Shown: positions 36,444-49,000 of the stretch, in pieces
Layout of the letters: the number at the start of each line of letters is the position of its first letter
How positions within the stretch are numbered: the first letter of the stretch is position 1
Program-made: the position numbers and the translations under genes
Notes under the pieces: model-generated
Databases searched by the model: none
The model's input: the letters and a program-made list of their open reading frames with translations, nothing else
Told to the model about the DNA's origin: nothing
From: Parascedosporium putredinis
Lineage: Eukaryota > Ascomycota > Sordariomycetes > Microascales > Microascaceae
Length of the DNA: 64,000 bases
Direction of reading: 5' to 3'
Assembly (NCBI GenBank): GCA_949357655.1
Contig: CASHTG010000001.1
Location: forward strand, 1 to 64,000

Positions 36444-39400
36444 ATGGATTCAGGAACTGGTGTTCCCCTTCTCGTGAGGCGCCCGGCATCACTGCGGAGC
36501 TTGTCCCTCGATCTCGCCGCAACTCGCAAAGAAGTAATGCTAGTGTGTTTGAAGATGTAGAGATGGCGCAAGATGAGGTTTGAGACTCACCTAAACCACC
36601 TAAACTCAAGATCTAGGGCCTTACTGTTGTAATTATAGGTGTTTTCTGGACCTATCGCCGAAAGTCTCCCCACTAGCCTCTCCGCGTTTTCTCATCGTCG
36701 ACCACGATCAAATTCTGTCACGAGTTTTACCTACCATTTAGAATCCGAGGACCCTAGCACGCTCACCGATACTGAACTAGAAAACAACATCGACTTTGAA
36801 AGCATTGGTATTAACTACGGAGATGAGAATGATGATTCGCATAGTTTCATTATTAGTGAGGGTGATGGTACTGAATCTGATCGGTCATCGCGTCGCCGTT
36901 CATCCCTTTTATCAAGGAGCTCTGTCCGCGCCCATCTATTACGTCGTAACAGTGCAGCATCTTTCGCATCCAGCCGGATAACTCGACGCACCAGTCAAAA
37001 GGCGTATCTAGCAAACGAAGATCTAACTATCGCTATAGCTGGCTTTCGCACGAGTGCAACCGGCTATTTTGCTTACCTCTTGCTCTGTGTCTGTACTCTA
37101 GGGTTAGGGTACCTGTTACTGCGGTGGTTGCCCCGTTGGTACATCTGGCTCGTCGGTAGCCCTTGCTCTTTGGGCACATGTCCCTGGGTAGTTGTCGAGG
37201 TATGTGGTCGTTCTGATACATATACTATTTTGACCTGCCTTTAACTCCTAGTCACGGAATATAGAATCAATGGGGAGAGATGATGGTCGTTCAAATTGAG
37301 GACAAGCCCTATGGACGTCCTTTATCCACTATATTTGGCTCCCCAGACAAATCAGTTTCTTTCGGAATCAATGATGATGATGACCCGGTCTTACCAACTC
37401 TGCGAGTTGTAAGCTATCGGTATATATCCCTGTTCTTCCATCCTGGACAAGACAGCTTTGTCGTTTTTCACGGCTGGAAGGACCCGGCCTGGGCCAACGC
37501 GCGATTGGCCCGTTCTGGAATCGACGCTGAAGAGCGCTCCTTTCGTGAGACTCTCTTTGGCCTCAATGTGATTGACATTGACCAAAAATCAATATCAAAA
37601 CTGATGGTAGATGAGGTATGTATTGCCCTGTGTACGGATATGTCATCGATTTGCAATAGAAACTGACGCCCATCATTTAGGTTCTCCACCCTTTTATGTT
37701 TTCCAAGTCGCTAGCTTGATTCTCTGGTCATTAGATGAGTACTACTACTATGCAGTTTGCATATTCCTCATCTCTCTTGGTAGTATAACTACAACTTTGC
37801 TTGAAACCCGGGCGGTATGCTATACGGCACTCTGTTTACACAAAATAAACCAAAACTGACGCCGAATAAGACCATGCGGCGACTCAAAGAAATCTCCCGT
37901 TTCGAGTGTGATGTCCGCGTCCTAAGAAACGGATTTTGTAAGTCCCTGGAAACTGACTGGACTCTTGGAGGCATCTTTTCAAGCTCATTCGATCTGCGAC
38001 TCACGAATGGTGGTGAACCTCAGGGCGATATATCTCTTCTGCGGAAATGGCAGTGGGTGATGTATACGAAGTCAGCGACCCAGCGCTGGCACGGTTTCCC
38101 GCCGATAGTGTCTTGCTTAGCGGTGATTGCATAGTGAACGAAAGCATGCTCACTGGTAACGTACTTCTTGGAACCCGCACTACTCTCGTATACAACTCCG
38201 TAAACTAACGGCCATCCTCACCTTAATAGGAGAATCGGTGCCTGTCTCAAAATTCCCTGCTACAGGAGGGATGCTCCACCAAATGGACCTTGCAGCATCA
38301 ACTTTGACCCCTGCGATGGCCCGCCATTTCCTCTTCTGTGGCACAAAGATTATTCGTGCTCGCCGTCCCCAAGAAGACTCGGGAGGGGAAGCAGTTGCAC
38401 TTGGTCTTGTGGTGCGCACAGGGTTCGATACAACAAAGGGATCATTGATTCGTTCAATGTTATTTCCTAAACCGTCCGGCTTTAAGTTTTACCGGGACTC
38501 CTTCCGGTATATAAGTGTCATGGCCGGGGTGGCTCTCTTTGGTTTTATTGCGTCACTCATCAACTTCGTACGCCTAAGGGTAGAGTGGCATGTGATTATC
38601 ATACGGGCACTGGACCTCGTCACAATTGTAGTACCGCCGGCCCTTCCTGCCACTCTAGCCATTGGTACAAGTTTCGCCATCTCACGTCTTAAAAGAAACA
38701 GATCTTTTGCATCAGCCCCCAGCGAGTCAATGTCGGGGAAAGCTGGATATAATGTGTTTCGACAAGACTGGAACGCTAACGGAGGATGGCTTGGATATTC
38801 TCGGGGTGCGGGTTGTATCTGGAGAAGAACGGTCTCCAGAAAGGGCTTTTGCGAAACTGTCTCTCAATCTGAGCAGCTGACCGCGCTCGCTCTCCAGCAT
38901 GGACACCAGAGCAACGGCTGTAACAGTTATCGCTCTGCTCTGTTTACGATGACCACCTGCCACTCCCTTAGATCTGTTGATGGTGAGCTGGTTGGCGATC
39001 CTCTTGACCTAAAGATGTTCAGCTTCACCGGTTGGGATTTCGAGGAAGGAGACCAAGGCACGGGAGAGCATCATGATGAAGATCAGGGTGGCATTGCGCC
39101 GCCCATCGCGAGACCCCCTCGCCACATGCACTTGAATGCTGGCACTGGCTTCGATGTATGCGTCGTACTCTATATCCTTTCCTTCTTGAGTCAACGATCG
39201 CTAACACTGCTGAACTAACTCTAAATAGCCTTCGCTCGAGCTAGGGATATTGAGGTCATTCGAATTTGTGCCCCAGCTTCGCCGGACTAGTGTTGTTGTA
39301 AGGCATTTTGGGAAGCCGAGTGGTGACGTGTACACTAAGGGTGCGCCTGAAAGTCTCAAGGAAATATGCACGGCCAAGTCCTGTGAGTATTGCCCTTCAC

Positions 39401-41547
39401 GCTCAGTGTTATTTCTTGGAGAGAAGCCTTTGTAATGTACTCCACTGCTGACATTTCACCAGTTCCTGCAAATTACGATGAGCTTCTTTCGTACTATACC
39501 CATCAAGGTTATAGGGTTATCGGCTGCGCAACAAAGCATATCCCTCGACTAAGTTGGCTGAGAGCCCAAAAATGAAGAGGGAGGAGGTAGAAGCCGATTT
39601 AGAGTTTATCGGCTTTATTATATTCGAAAACAAGCTGAAGCAGGCTTCTGCAGCCGTACTTGACGAAATCCGGAATGCAGATATAGCGACGACGATGGTT
39701 ACAGGAGACAATATACTAACAGCAATTAGTGTTGCCCGAAAAAGTGGGCTGATAGACAAGCATGCACATTGTTTTGTCCCTCGATTTCTTGAGGGTAAGA
39801 ATCAATGCTGTCTAGTCGAGCGGCGCTAACAGTAGAAGCAGGTTCCACCCAAGATCGTCAGGCCATTCTGCAATGGGAGAGTATTGACAATTCACTGTAC
39901 CTGTTGAATCGCGAAACTCTGACCGTGAGCCCCCTTTCTATCGAAGCCTGTCCTTTATGTTCAGCTAATACTGTAGCCTCTATCGATAGCCCTATCACCT
40001 GCCCGCTCAATTGGATGCCTCTTTGCCGTACGATATCATGAATGTTAGAAATTACTCCATAGCCGTTACTGGGGACATATTCCGTTGGATCGTGGATTTC
40101 GCGCCTGCCATAGTGCTGCAACGAGTGAGTGCACAACGAGGCCCAATATCTCTAATTCGATACTAAGGCTGACTGGTCGAATCCAGCTCCTTGTCCAAGG
40201 ACGTGTTTACGCCCGCATGTCGCCTGATGAGAAACATGAACTCGTCGAAAAGCTACAAAGTCTTGGCTACTCGTGTGGCTTTTGTGGCGATGGTGCCAAT
40301 GACTGTGGTGCGCTGAAGGCCGCCGATGTCGGAATTTCGCTCTCGGAAGCGGAAGCTTCCGTTGCTGCCCCTTTCACATCAAGGATTTTTGATATTAGTT
40401 GCGTACCTGAGATCATACGGTATGTGCATACCTAGTTTCCGCGCTCCACGGCCTAGCTGCCACCTGCTACTGCCTTTGCCCTGCGAACTGAATCCTGTCT
40501 AACCCTCCACGCCTGTGAATAGGGAGGGCCGTGCATCACTTGTCACCAGTTTTAGCTGCTTCAAGTATATGAGCCTCTACTCCGCGATCCAGTTCACCAC
40601 GGTCAGCTTCCTTTACGCGTCGGCTTCAAATCTAGGCGACTTTCAGGTGAGTCCCGTGAGCTCTCCGTGAGGATCTCGAATTCCTCTCCGTTAGCTCCCC
40701 TTTTATTGTCAACTTCTTCTTTCTAGATTTAACAGTGTTTGCAGTTTCTTTTCATCGACCTTTTTCTCATACTACCCATTGCGATCCTTAGTAAGTCTCC
40801 TCTTACCTATTCACAACCGCTCCCATTACTAACCTAAATCTCCAAGTGAGTTGGGCCGGGCCTCACCCTACACTCTCTAGAAAGCGGCCAACAGCAAATC
40901 TAGTGTCAAGAAAGATCCTTGTCCCTCTGTTAGGGCATATGGTCCTCTGTCTTCTTTTGCAAACTGTAGCCTTTCTCGTCGTAAAAAAACAACCCTGGTA
41001 AGATGAAGCTTCGAATTGACGTTGCCAGTAAAGCGCTGCTATTTGACATCTCATAAACAGGTATATTCCCCCGAAAGTTAAGCACAGAAAGCCGAATATA
41101 AAGAATTCGGAGAATACTGCCCTATTTTTAGTGTCCTGTTTCGAGTACATCTTCTCTGGCGTCATCCTCAATGCAGGGCCGCCCTTTCGACAGTCACTAA
41201 AACATAACTGTAACTCTTCGGTCACCCCTCTACCAGTTGTCTGGGATCACTAATCCTGTTACAGGGCCATTCGTAATAACCGTTTTCATCGCCTCACTCA
41301 TCACGTTGCACATGGTTCTTGGGCCTATTGCCCCCTCAAGAGGCTGATGCAACTAACAAAAACGCGCTGGGACTTCCAGTTATTTACAATTATTCTTGGC
41401 GCTTGTTACTTTCTCGTCGCCTGCATTGCTGATAAGGTGCTATTCCCATGGCTGGTGCGGATACTTGGTACCCTGAAGTTACGAATTATGAAACGGCCTA
41501 AAAGAAGGAAAGAGTATAAACTTATCTTAGAGGATATGGCTACCTAA
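36444..41547 (+). CDS. YPK9: P5B-type ATPase (Ypk9/ATP13A2 family), vacuolar
   Basis: P-type ATPase of subgroup P5B; human ATP13A2 exports polyamines from lysosomes and yeast Ypk9 is vacuolar. The N-terminal region is long and Ser/Arg-rich (SHRRPRSNSVTSFTYHLE), then membrane helices. P-type landmarks in order: LTGESVPVSKFPAT, the helix-4 motif VVPPALPATLAIGTSFAIS (PPALP marks P5B), the phosphorylation site FDKTGTLTE near 38757, GDPLDLKMFSFTGWDF, KGAPESLKEIC, ATTMVTGDNILTAISVA, and the hinge GDGANDCGALKAADVGISLS. Then EGRASLVTSFSCFKYMSLYS and the last helices, ending LILEDMAT. Many introns. Frame breaks are frequent; two I traced are single missing bases (36464-36467 C run; 37692-37695 T run). 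I could not rebuild every exon, so a genuine defect is not excluded. Confidence 0.85.
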
Positions 41548-42005
41548 ACTTAGCCATGTTGTCCAAGGTGCAGCGGGAGCCCCTTCCTAAGAAGTGAGTT
41601 CTTCAGTTTCTGTAATATACTCCTAATCGTTGTACGTTGCATTCAGCGGGAAAGGGCGGAACCATATCAACGATGTTCTCTTTCTATGTCGTACGCGTGT
41701 TGCGGTTCAATGGATGTAAAAAGGCACAATGCATAGCGTGGGTCCACCTCGTGAGGCAAGCTAGGTAGCCATTGATGAAATCCGGCAAGCACACCAAATT
41801 TCTAACTCTGGCAAGCGCCGGGTGCTGGACACCCTGTCTAGACTCTGACAAGCTCAAGCTTTGAGAGCAACATCAATAAAGCTACTACCATCAAGGCACC
41901 TTTAGCTCTTGATAAAACTACGAAAGAGCAGAAGCCCCCATAGGCGCACTGAAAGTCACTCATCGCCGGCTTTCCGCTCCTCGTGTCCCTCCACGAAAAA
42001 GTCTA
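41548..42005. other. Convergent 3' region, YPK9 / UBE2J-type E2
   Basis: About 460 bp between two stops. No gene or hairpin terminator recognised. Confidence 0.4.
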
Positions 42006-43031
42006 TCATATTTGGACAGGTGCCGTGGCCGTGAATCGGTGAATGAGGGCTGCCGCTAGGATGACGAAAAGTAGAAGGATAAGCTGGTCAAGCCAACGTG
42101 GGACTCCGGGTACATACGACGGGCCAGGTCGGTTGACCATAATCATTCTTGCTCCTGGATCACGCGTGTCAACCTGGGGGATGAACTGGAGTCGGTAGCA
42201 TAGTCTGAGGAACGAGGGTGTCTTAAAGTCGTATCAACGGGCCGGCCGGAAGAGGAGTGGCATTGGTTTTGAGGTTGGTTTTTGTGGCTAGTCTTGGGTG
42301 CCAGATCACTAGCCCTGCGTCCCATCTCATCTTTCCAGCCCATTGTTAGTTCGGATGGCACCTCGACATCGACGTCGGGAGTAACAGCGCCCGATTCTAC
42401 CCTTTCCTGGCACTCTTTTATAATCTCTCTGTTGGACTTGCCACAAGCCGGACAGAGGTAGGTAAGCGACTCGGTAGCCAGCTGTTTTCGGACCTGGTCG
42501 GTTGTATCTAGGCCTCCTAGCTGGCCCTTTGCGTCCGTTTCCATAAAACTTCTTAATCTACCATGAAACGCAGGTTAGGATGGACACCTTGATAAGCGCG
42601 TTAGCACGTAGAAGCTTACGCCACGAGTGCCGTACGAACACCCCACGCCGGCTGCCAAGTCTCTTCATGGTGGCCACTTATGCTCAGGCAGATTTCCCGA
42701 TTTGCTTCAAACCGACCACTGGGTGTCATGAACCTAAAGCTCGGTGGTCGAAGGGGGTACGCAGGCGGCAGGACGATACGACCGTGGTAGATGCCTTCAC
42801 TATATACCGAGTTTGGAGGCCCTTTGAGGGTGAAGTGCCACTCGAACAGGTCAGACTCTAGTGGGGCAGCAGTGTAGTCTCGGGAAGGTGCCCCGGCAAG
42901 CTCCTGGGCCTCCTTTACTGTATCGTACAGTTAGCACTAGCTCTTGAAATCAAGCCATTAATCACCAGAGCGGATAGCTCACATATTCGCCGAATTGTCG
43001 GCGACTTAGTGTTAAATTTCACGGACGCCAT
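42006..43031 (-). CDS. Tail-anchored ubiquitin-conjugating enzyme, UBE2J/Ubc6 type
   Basis: ER-membrane E2 enzyme for ER-associated degradation. It starts MASVKFNTKSPTIRRI and, after introns, reads VKEAQELAGAPSRDYTAAPL, DLFEWHFTLKGPPNSVYSEG, IYHGRIVLPPAYPLRPPSFR and FMTPSGRFEANREICLSISG. The Cys in EICLSISGHH is the active site in the non-canonical UBE2J arrangement. Then WQPAWGVRTALVA, LGGLDTTDQVRKQLATESLT and a C-x2-C pair (YLCPACGKSNREI). The tail is Ser/Pro-rich, then MVNRPGPSYVPGVPRWLDQL and a single hydrophobic helix ILLLFVILAAALIHRF at the extreme C-terminus. The helix is only read after restoring one missing base near the 42176-42180 run, so an uncorrected annotation would lose the membrane anchor. 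Confidence 0.88.
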
Positions 43032-43441
43032 AATATGAAGAAGACCGGACAGTCAGCTTGTTGTTCTTTGACCAAGGCAAGCTGTCCATAAAAGCAGTTC
43101 CACGTTTGCAAGCCCAAGCCACTCGGCCGCTGAGCTAATCAATGCCTTCAGGCAAGCCAGCTGTTGATTCAATTCACATGTCTGACTTCCCCACCCGTTT
43201 ACCATGATTATGTAATGTATTGCCACGGACCTCAAACAATTTGGAGCCGTTTGTCACTGAACTCTCATCTTTCACATCTCATCAACTCAGAACGAAGCGT
43301 CCACCGGCCTCATGAGCCTACCCTAGAGGTGAAGAGCCGAACGAATCCTTCCCCTCAATTACATTTATCATTCTCTTCTAACATAATCGCGAGCTTCAGG
43401 AAATTAGCTTCATCGAATTGAACCAATATCCGACCACCAAC
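43032..43441. promoter_or_regulatory. Divergent promoter region, UBE2J-type E2 / small complex I-like gene
   Basis: 410 bp between divergent starts. A tRNA A-box-like string on the minus strand near 43120-43140 lacks a B-box and is not a tRNA. Confidence 0.4.
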
Positions 43442-43721
43442 ATGTTCTCGCCAGGCCGAGCACCGCCCGTCGCACATGCTGGGTTGATATATCGAGTCAC
43501 GGCAAAAGCCCTTGGGGCTGGCATGTGGTTTTTCGTACGTTCAGATTAAATTGCTCTGTTCTTATAATTGTTGAAGCTAATTCAATCGTACACAGCTCAT
43601 GTACCGAGCGAAGAAAGACGGTGGGTTCTTTCCATCCGTGAGACGCCTCTATTCCATATGCTAACGAAGACCTTGGCCAGGCCCGGTGCTACTCGGATGG
43701 AAACACCCCTGGGACCACTAA
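43442..43721 (+). CDS. Small mitochondrial membrane protein, NDUFB2-like (complex I)
   Basis: Three short exons give a protein of about 53 residues: MFSPGRAPPVAHAGLIYRVT, then AKALGAGMWFFLMYRAKKDG, then PVLLGWKHPWDH. Introns have a GTACGT donor with TACACAG acceptor and a GTTCTT donor with GGCCAG acceptor. The single hydrophobic stretch GAGMWFFLMY and the C-terminal His/Trp-rich end resemble fungal proteins assigned to complex I subunit NDUFB2 (AGGG). The match is from memory of the pattern and the protein is short, so the assignment is tentative. It may be a mitochondrial inner-membrane subunit. It converges on the methyltransferase, with about 190 bp between the stops. Confidence 0.5.
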
Positions 43722-43907
43722 ATGGAATCGTGTTATACAGTGGGAAAGTTCGGTGGCACAAGCATGTTCACGATTCACCAAATATTAGCACTCGTTTTCG
43801 CCGTGAAATACTAAAGCCACCCTGCTCAAACTCACTCTCAAGTCCTCTATTTAGACACTGGATACTAATGATACCTCGAATATGATTCATTGCTTTGTAC
43901 TTCATGG

Positions 43908-45310
43908 CTAATTGCTTGTGGGCTTTACAAAGAGATAATGCGCGACACCCCATGTATCACCACCCTGGTATGCAAATAGCTCAGAGCATGCCATATAAAA
44001 TACTTTCCACCGATTGAACCATATCTCTGCTTTATTATCGCCATACGTTTGGCACAGATGCGGCCAGATCTGCGTTTTATGTTGCCTCATCTGCCTGAGC
44101 CAATCCTGCGGACGTGGTAGCAAATTAGTACCAGCGCTATTTTAAGGGCATAACAATTTTGGGGTACACATTACTCGATGGGGTTGACGCGATATCTGAC
44201 TTACTTCGCATGTCTTCGAATAATGTTTACCGTTGATCCACCACTGCTTTTCGATGTTGAGGTCTGCTTGAAAGTAAAGAAGTAGATCCGCCGAGGGCAT
44301 AGTCCCACCAGTGAAGAAATGGGTGGACATCCACCCCTCCTCATAATCATAGGGGTCAGCCGATGGGCAAAGATATGGACGAAGAGTTTACCACCTGGCT
44401 TCAACGACCTCGCAATCTTCGCCATCAGTAATTCGTAATTCTTCATATGCTCAAAAAGCTATCGACTAGTCAATTCGTGTTCTCAAGTATGACCTTCAGA
44501 TTTGCGTCTGTCTCCATTTTTGCTACGCGTCGCAAGGGCGCCCGCCCGGGATTGGCGATGATCCCTATTAGTACTCACTTCAACTGAGACCACTCGATCA
44601 AAGGATTCGAGCTCGAACTCGAAATCCACGATATTGCCCGTGATTACTTCAAGATTCGAGATACCATGATCTCTCGCCTTAGCATCAATGTACTGCTTCT
44701 GTGTTCGGGAGTTGGAAATCGCGGTAATCTTGGAGTTTGGGAAAATCTCAGCAAAATAGAGAGCACACGATCCCCACCCACACCTACAGATAAGTTAGAT
44801 ATATGCCCGGGCTTCCAACACTACGCCTAGGGGTTGCTTCCTAGGTAAACCTCGTCCGACAAATCTACGTACCCTAAGTCGAGTATATTCATACCATCTT
44901 GGATCTCAGCCTTCGTCACATATGTTTCAAGCATGGCAACCTCGGCCTGGGCGATAGTCTCGGTTCCTTCCGGATAAAGGCAGCATGAATACTTCATCCG
45001 AGGTCCTAGGCAGCAAGCGAGAACGCCCGTTCCAACCTCATAATGTTGCTTGTTTGCAGTCTCAGTCTCCAAGGCTATGGGACGAGCTCGCAGTCTTTCA
45101 ACGTAAGCTAGCTTCCGTTCCACTGCCAACGAGAGCGAGTGACTCGAGATAGAAGCTAGCCTCTCCCGGCAGTTTCTGCGAATGCCGAGTCTTATAATGG
45201 ATTGGGGTATATAACCACCATCAAGAAGGGAATCTTTTGTAATAGTTAATGACCTTGCGCTGCCTTTCACAGAGGAAAACGGTATGATAGGACTGACCGA
45301 CGTTAACCAT
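43908..45310 (-). CDS. SAM-dependent methyltransferase, cyclopropane synthase / coclaurine N-methyltransferase type
   Basis: Class I methyltransferase of the CFA-synthase superfamily. The N-terminal region holds ITKDSLLDGGYIPQSIIRLG and NCRERLASISSHSLSLAVER, then HYEVGTGVLACCLGPRMKYS and CCLYPEGTETIAQAEVAMLE. The SAM loop is MNILDLG-CGWGSCALYFAE, split by an intron. Next: ISNSRTQKQYIDAKARDHGI, VITGNIVDFEFELESFDRVV, HMKNYELLMAKIARSLKPGG, THFFTGGTMPSADLLLYF and the end WGVAHYLFVKPTSN. A base is missing near 44353 in the G run. The start at 45310 is uncertain because a short first exon would be needed. The substrate cannot be told; fungal relatives are mostly uncharacterised. Confidence 0.78.
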
Positions 45311-46074
45311 TATGGCTTGATAACCAGCAAAGCCTACTTGACCGTGATTTCAAATGTTAGGTTGGATGGGAATGGGCAAGTTGACGAGAGACGATCCTGT
45401 TCAGGAGACTTGGGTGACCAGAATCAACTCAATATATGCTTTTAGTGGAGAGGGCAGGGGAAGCAGGCCATTTATCTACTTGCTCCTTTAAGGTATTTCG
45501 TAGCCTGAAACTTGGGCCCGAAGCATTGTCAACTAAAGGGGCCCGTGGCAGGGGCCTCGAGGCCACCCGCGGTTAGAAAACGGGATCTGCGACTGAGACC
45601 AGACACAACTAGAATTTTCGCCGGTATGGGTCGTTGGGTGATAGAGGCCTCGTGCTTCAAAAGAAATCTACTAGTAAGTATGCATGTGGCCCAAGTGTGC
45701 TACCTTGATTCATCGTTAACACCTCATAATGGGAGCCAAACCTGAGCCTCAGCCCCACCAATTCTACTGGCTGTCAAGGAGAAAAAGAGTTCCTTGTGCT
45801 CAGAGTTTCAAAATGACCGTGCATCACGGAATTTGGCAGAGAATCGACAGGGGTTCAGAATAGTGAGAAGGGAATCTACCGAGGTAATCATAGCTCTTAT
45901 ACTAAGTTCTAATACCCTCTTTTCCATTTATCCATTTACAATATTACTAATATGATGCGTAGATTTCAGCTCAGTTACTTAGAATTGACGAGCTGCGCCG
46001 AGGGAGACTCTCTTCTCATGTGTAACTCGAAGACGCAAAGCTGAAAGCCATTACATCGATGCTCGATTCGCACT
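45311..46074. other. Intergenic region, methyltransferase 5' / VHC1 3'
   Basis: About 760 bp between two minus-strand genes. TACCGAGGTA motif at 45877-45886. A GC-rich stretch lies at 45535-45575. No gene recognised. Confidence 0.45.
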
Positions 46075-49000
46075 CTACAGGCCCACAGTAACCGACATAC
46101 TATTGCTCAATACAAGGAGCATTGGGGGCAGGTCGTGGCATAAGACCTCGATATCAGAAAGATACCTTAGTGTTGCGTTTTCATCTAGGCATGTCCCCTC
46201 GCTTGGTATCGGCAGCGTTGTGAAGACCAAGGCCGTATCTGTACTGTGATTGCGCATTAACTCGTTCAAAATGAGATGTTGGGCTCGACTTGGCAAGTCG
46301 TTGAACGAAAGAGGTAGACTTTGCGTCGAATACGTCGAACCTTCGGTAGCCTGACTTGTCGGGGATTGATCCCTAAAGCTCTCCACGAGCCTGGCAATGT
46401 CTATTTTTTTATCGGGGTCGACTTCGGGGTGACCTGTCCTTTGGTGCTCATCATGTTGGTTGCGTGAAAAAGGAATCTTTGTTTCCGCGAGAGCGGAAAT
46501 GGCGAATCTACTCGCTGCCGTCTCAATGACGCACTCGCAGATGATTGCCTAGATAATGTCGGTCTTTGGGTGGATGTTATGGCCGAAATACGGTCGGAAT
46601 CAGCGAACATGATGGTCGGCCCCGAATGGCCTTCCACGTCCGTCATAGTTTCTGGTAGGGGCTTGCTTGAGAAGCGCATGGCCGAGCTCTGTCGGGAAAG
46701 AGCAGGTCGACTTTGCATCGAAGGTGAGCTATCTCCCTCCTGTCTCCAGCGCCCCGTGGCCGCGTTGCAATCAAGGCTGCGCGTCGCGGTACTACTACTC
46801 TTAGCTGTGAGAGCGCGCAAGCCTAGTTGGCATGTGGGTGATTGTAGCCGAGCCTTGCCCGGAGGAGCCTCAACATGGGCTATGTCTGGGTTCCCAATGG
46901 GTCCTTGTAGCCGTGACGCCCGATGCTTATCACCATCATCCGCTGCGCGAGAAGGTACCAGACAAGACGAATTGCTCTGTTTTCTGCTCTCATCCACATT
47001 TTGGGACGGCGTTAAAGGCCGCACATGGTAGTCGTCCGCAGGCGGGGCCCCGGTGAATTCTCTGGGGAAAGATGTAAGCCCTGACACGGTCCCATACGAC
47101 AAGGGGTGATTATTTTTGTTACGCGACAGTTCGTGCGGTTCACGATCAGCTCTATGCTCGGCCCTAGTTAGTTTATGAGCTCGGAGAACATCCCCAAGGC
47201 TCCGACGGCGGAAGAAGGAGCCTAGCAAAGGTTGAGTTGAGGATTCTGTAGCCTCAGCATCACCCTCGCTCGCAGGATCAGGAGGTCTTATCTCAGTATC
47301 TGAGTCTGACATATCTTCCTTTGCATCAATTTCGCTGGTTTCCCCATCAGTATCAAGTGTATCAAGCTGGTCGAGTTGGTCTTCAAAGATATCATCACCT
47401 AGACGATGAGTATGAATACCAACATTGACACCAAGCCGTGAAAGCATTGATACGTTTGGTTTTGGGTGCAGGTCGCGCATGTCTACCATACTTGGACGGC
47501 GGTGTGCAACACCCGCGCGCTGGTCCCTATGAGTCAGAGGACTGGCCAGAGACGCCGGAGGACCTGCCCCCGGTCTGTTGATATTCTGCTCGCCTCCCCG
47601 AAGGTCTTTTAGTTCCTCCCACCAGTCTTCACCAGATAATGTAGATTCTACTACATCATTGAATGCACCGTCTTCACAACTCCCGTTGATGATGGTTTCG
47701 TAAGTACGAAGCTCTTTAGAAGCAAGCCAAAAGACGCAAGTGGTCGCGTCAATGCGAAGCTTTTCAAGCAGTGCCTTTAACCTTGCCACCTCTTCTTCTA
47801 CCTCATTTTCATACTCAACGAAGACGAGAACACGCAAGTTAAAGGCATGTCTCCATGCCGGTACACTATTCAAGATGTATCCTAGCTGCAGAATCAAGGT
47901 ATCTACACATTCGTCACCAAGCCAGTCAGTATAAGATCAATGCAATAATGAGGCGAAAAGCCAATATGAGAACACTTGCAGGTATCGAAATTGGTGGTTA
48001 GAAGGTTTTTCCCATCTGAGTGTATTTCGGCCGACATTTGAATCGGCCAAAGATCAATATATTTTTGGAATTGGGCCCGCTATGTCTTGGCATCTCTAGT
48101 TGCTCACAGCCAACCCCTACAGCGACATTAAGCTTGTAGCGCAGAGCAAGGTCCTCAAGTATCGTCATATAGTCTGTTGCTGACATCATTCCCTCGGTAC
48201 GTATCACATCAGTGGGAAGGAAACCTTCCAGAAGGCGAGCTGAGGTGTCCCCGCCGGCGGCTAGCCGTCTTCGAGACGGGTGCCTTGGCTTTATATGAAG
48301 TGGGGGATAGCGGAGGAAGAGGAACCGAAGCAAGAGGTTGGGTGCGCCTAAGCTCATCCATATTATAAAACCCAAGGACGGCGATATTAGGACGCATGCC
48401 CCCAAGACCAGCAGATAGGATAAGGTTTCTGATGCCCCATGTGATGGAAGGAGACATGGTTAACTGAACAAAAGCCTTCAAGCGGGGATCTCAGAAATGA
48501 AGTTTGACCATGCATGCTGCTGTAATTTAGCTTCATGAACACCAGTATTGAAGTCGTCCGTAACGATGACATGGCCCAAAATGTAGAGAGCCCCTTTCTT
48601 CATTGAGTTGCAAAGCTGGATGAGCCGCGTTTGGTGCCTTGGATTGTTTATCAAAAGTATAATTTGGGGTCGCCAGAACTTTATATGCTCAGGCTTGAGC
48701 CTCAGTAGATACTTGCGAACTTGATGATAGATCAGACTTTGGGATACATCTCCCCACCTTTTGGGGGAGAGGTAATGTATGAGGGAGAAGAGGAAGATAA
48801 CGAAGCATACTGATGCAGCCGCGTAAGTTTCGTCAATGAAAAACATGGCAGCTGTGGACATCAGAGAGCCCACAAATGCAGTTTGCCAACTAAAAAATTG
48901 AACGCAGGGCGAAAATTTGGCGCCGAGCCAACTTTGAGGAGGAAGCACGCAAGATTCATCACAAAAAGGTCATCTGTCAACACGGAGATGGTTAGATAGC

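Noticed and set aside
43105..43150. tRNA-like A-box string on the minus strand
   Set aside because: There is no B-box (GGTTCRANYCC) downstream and no acceptor stem can be folded.
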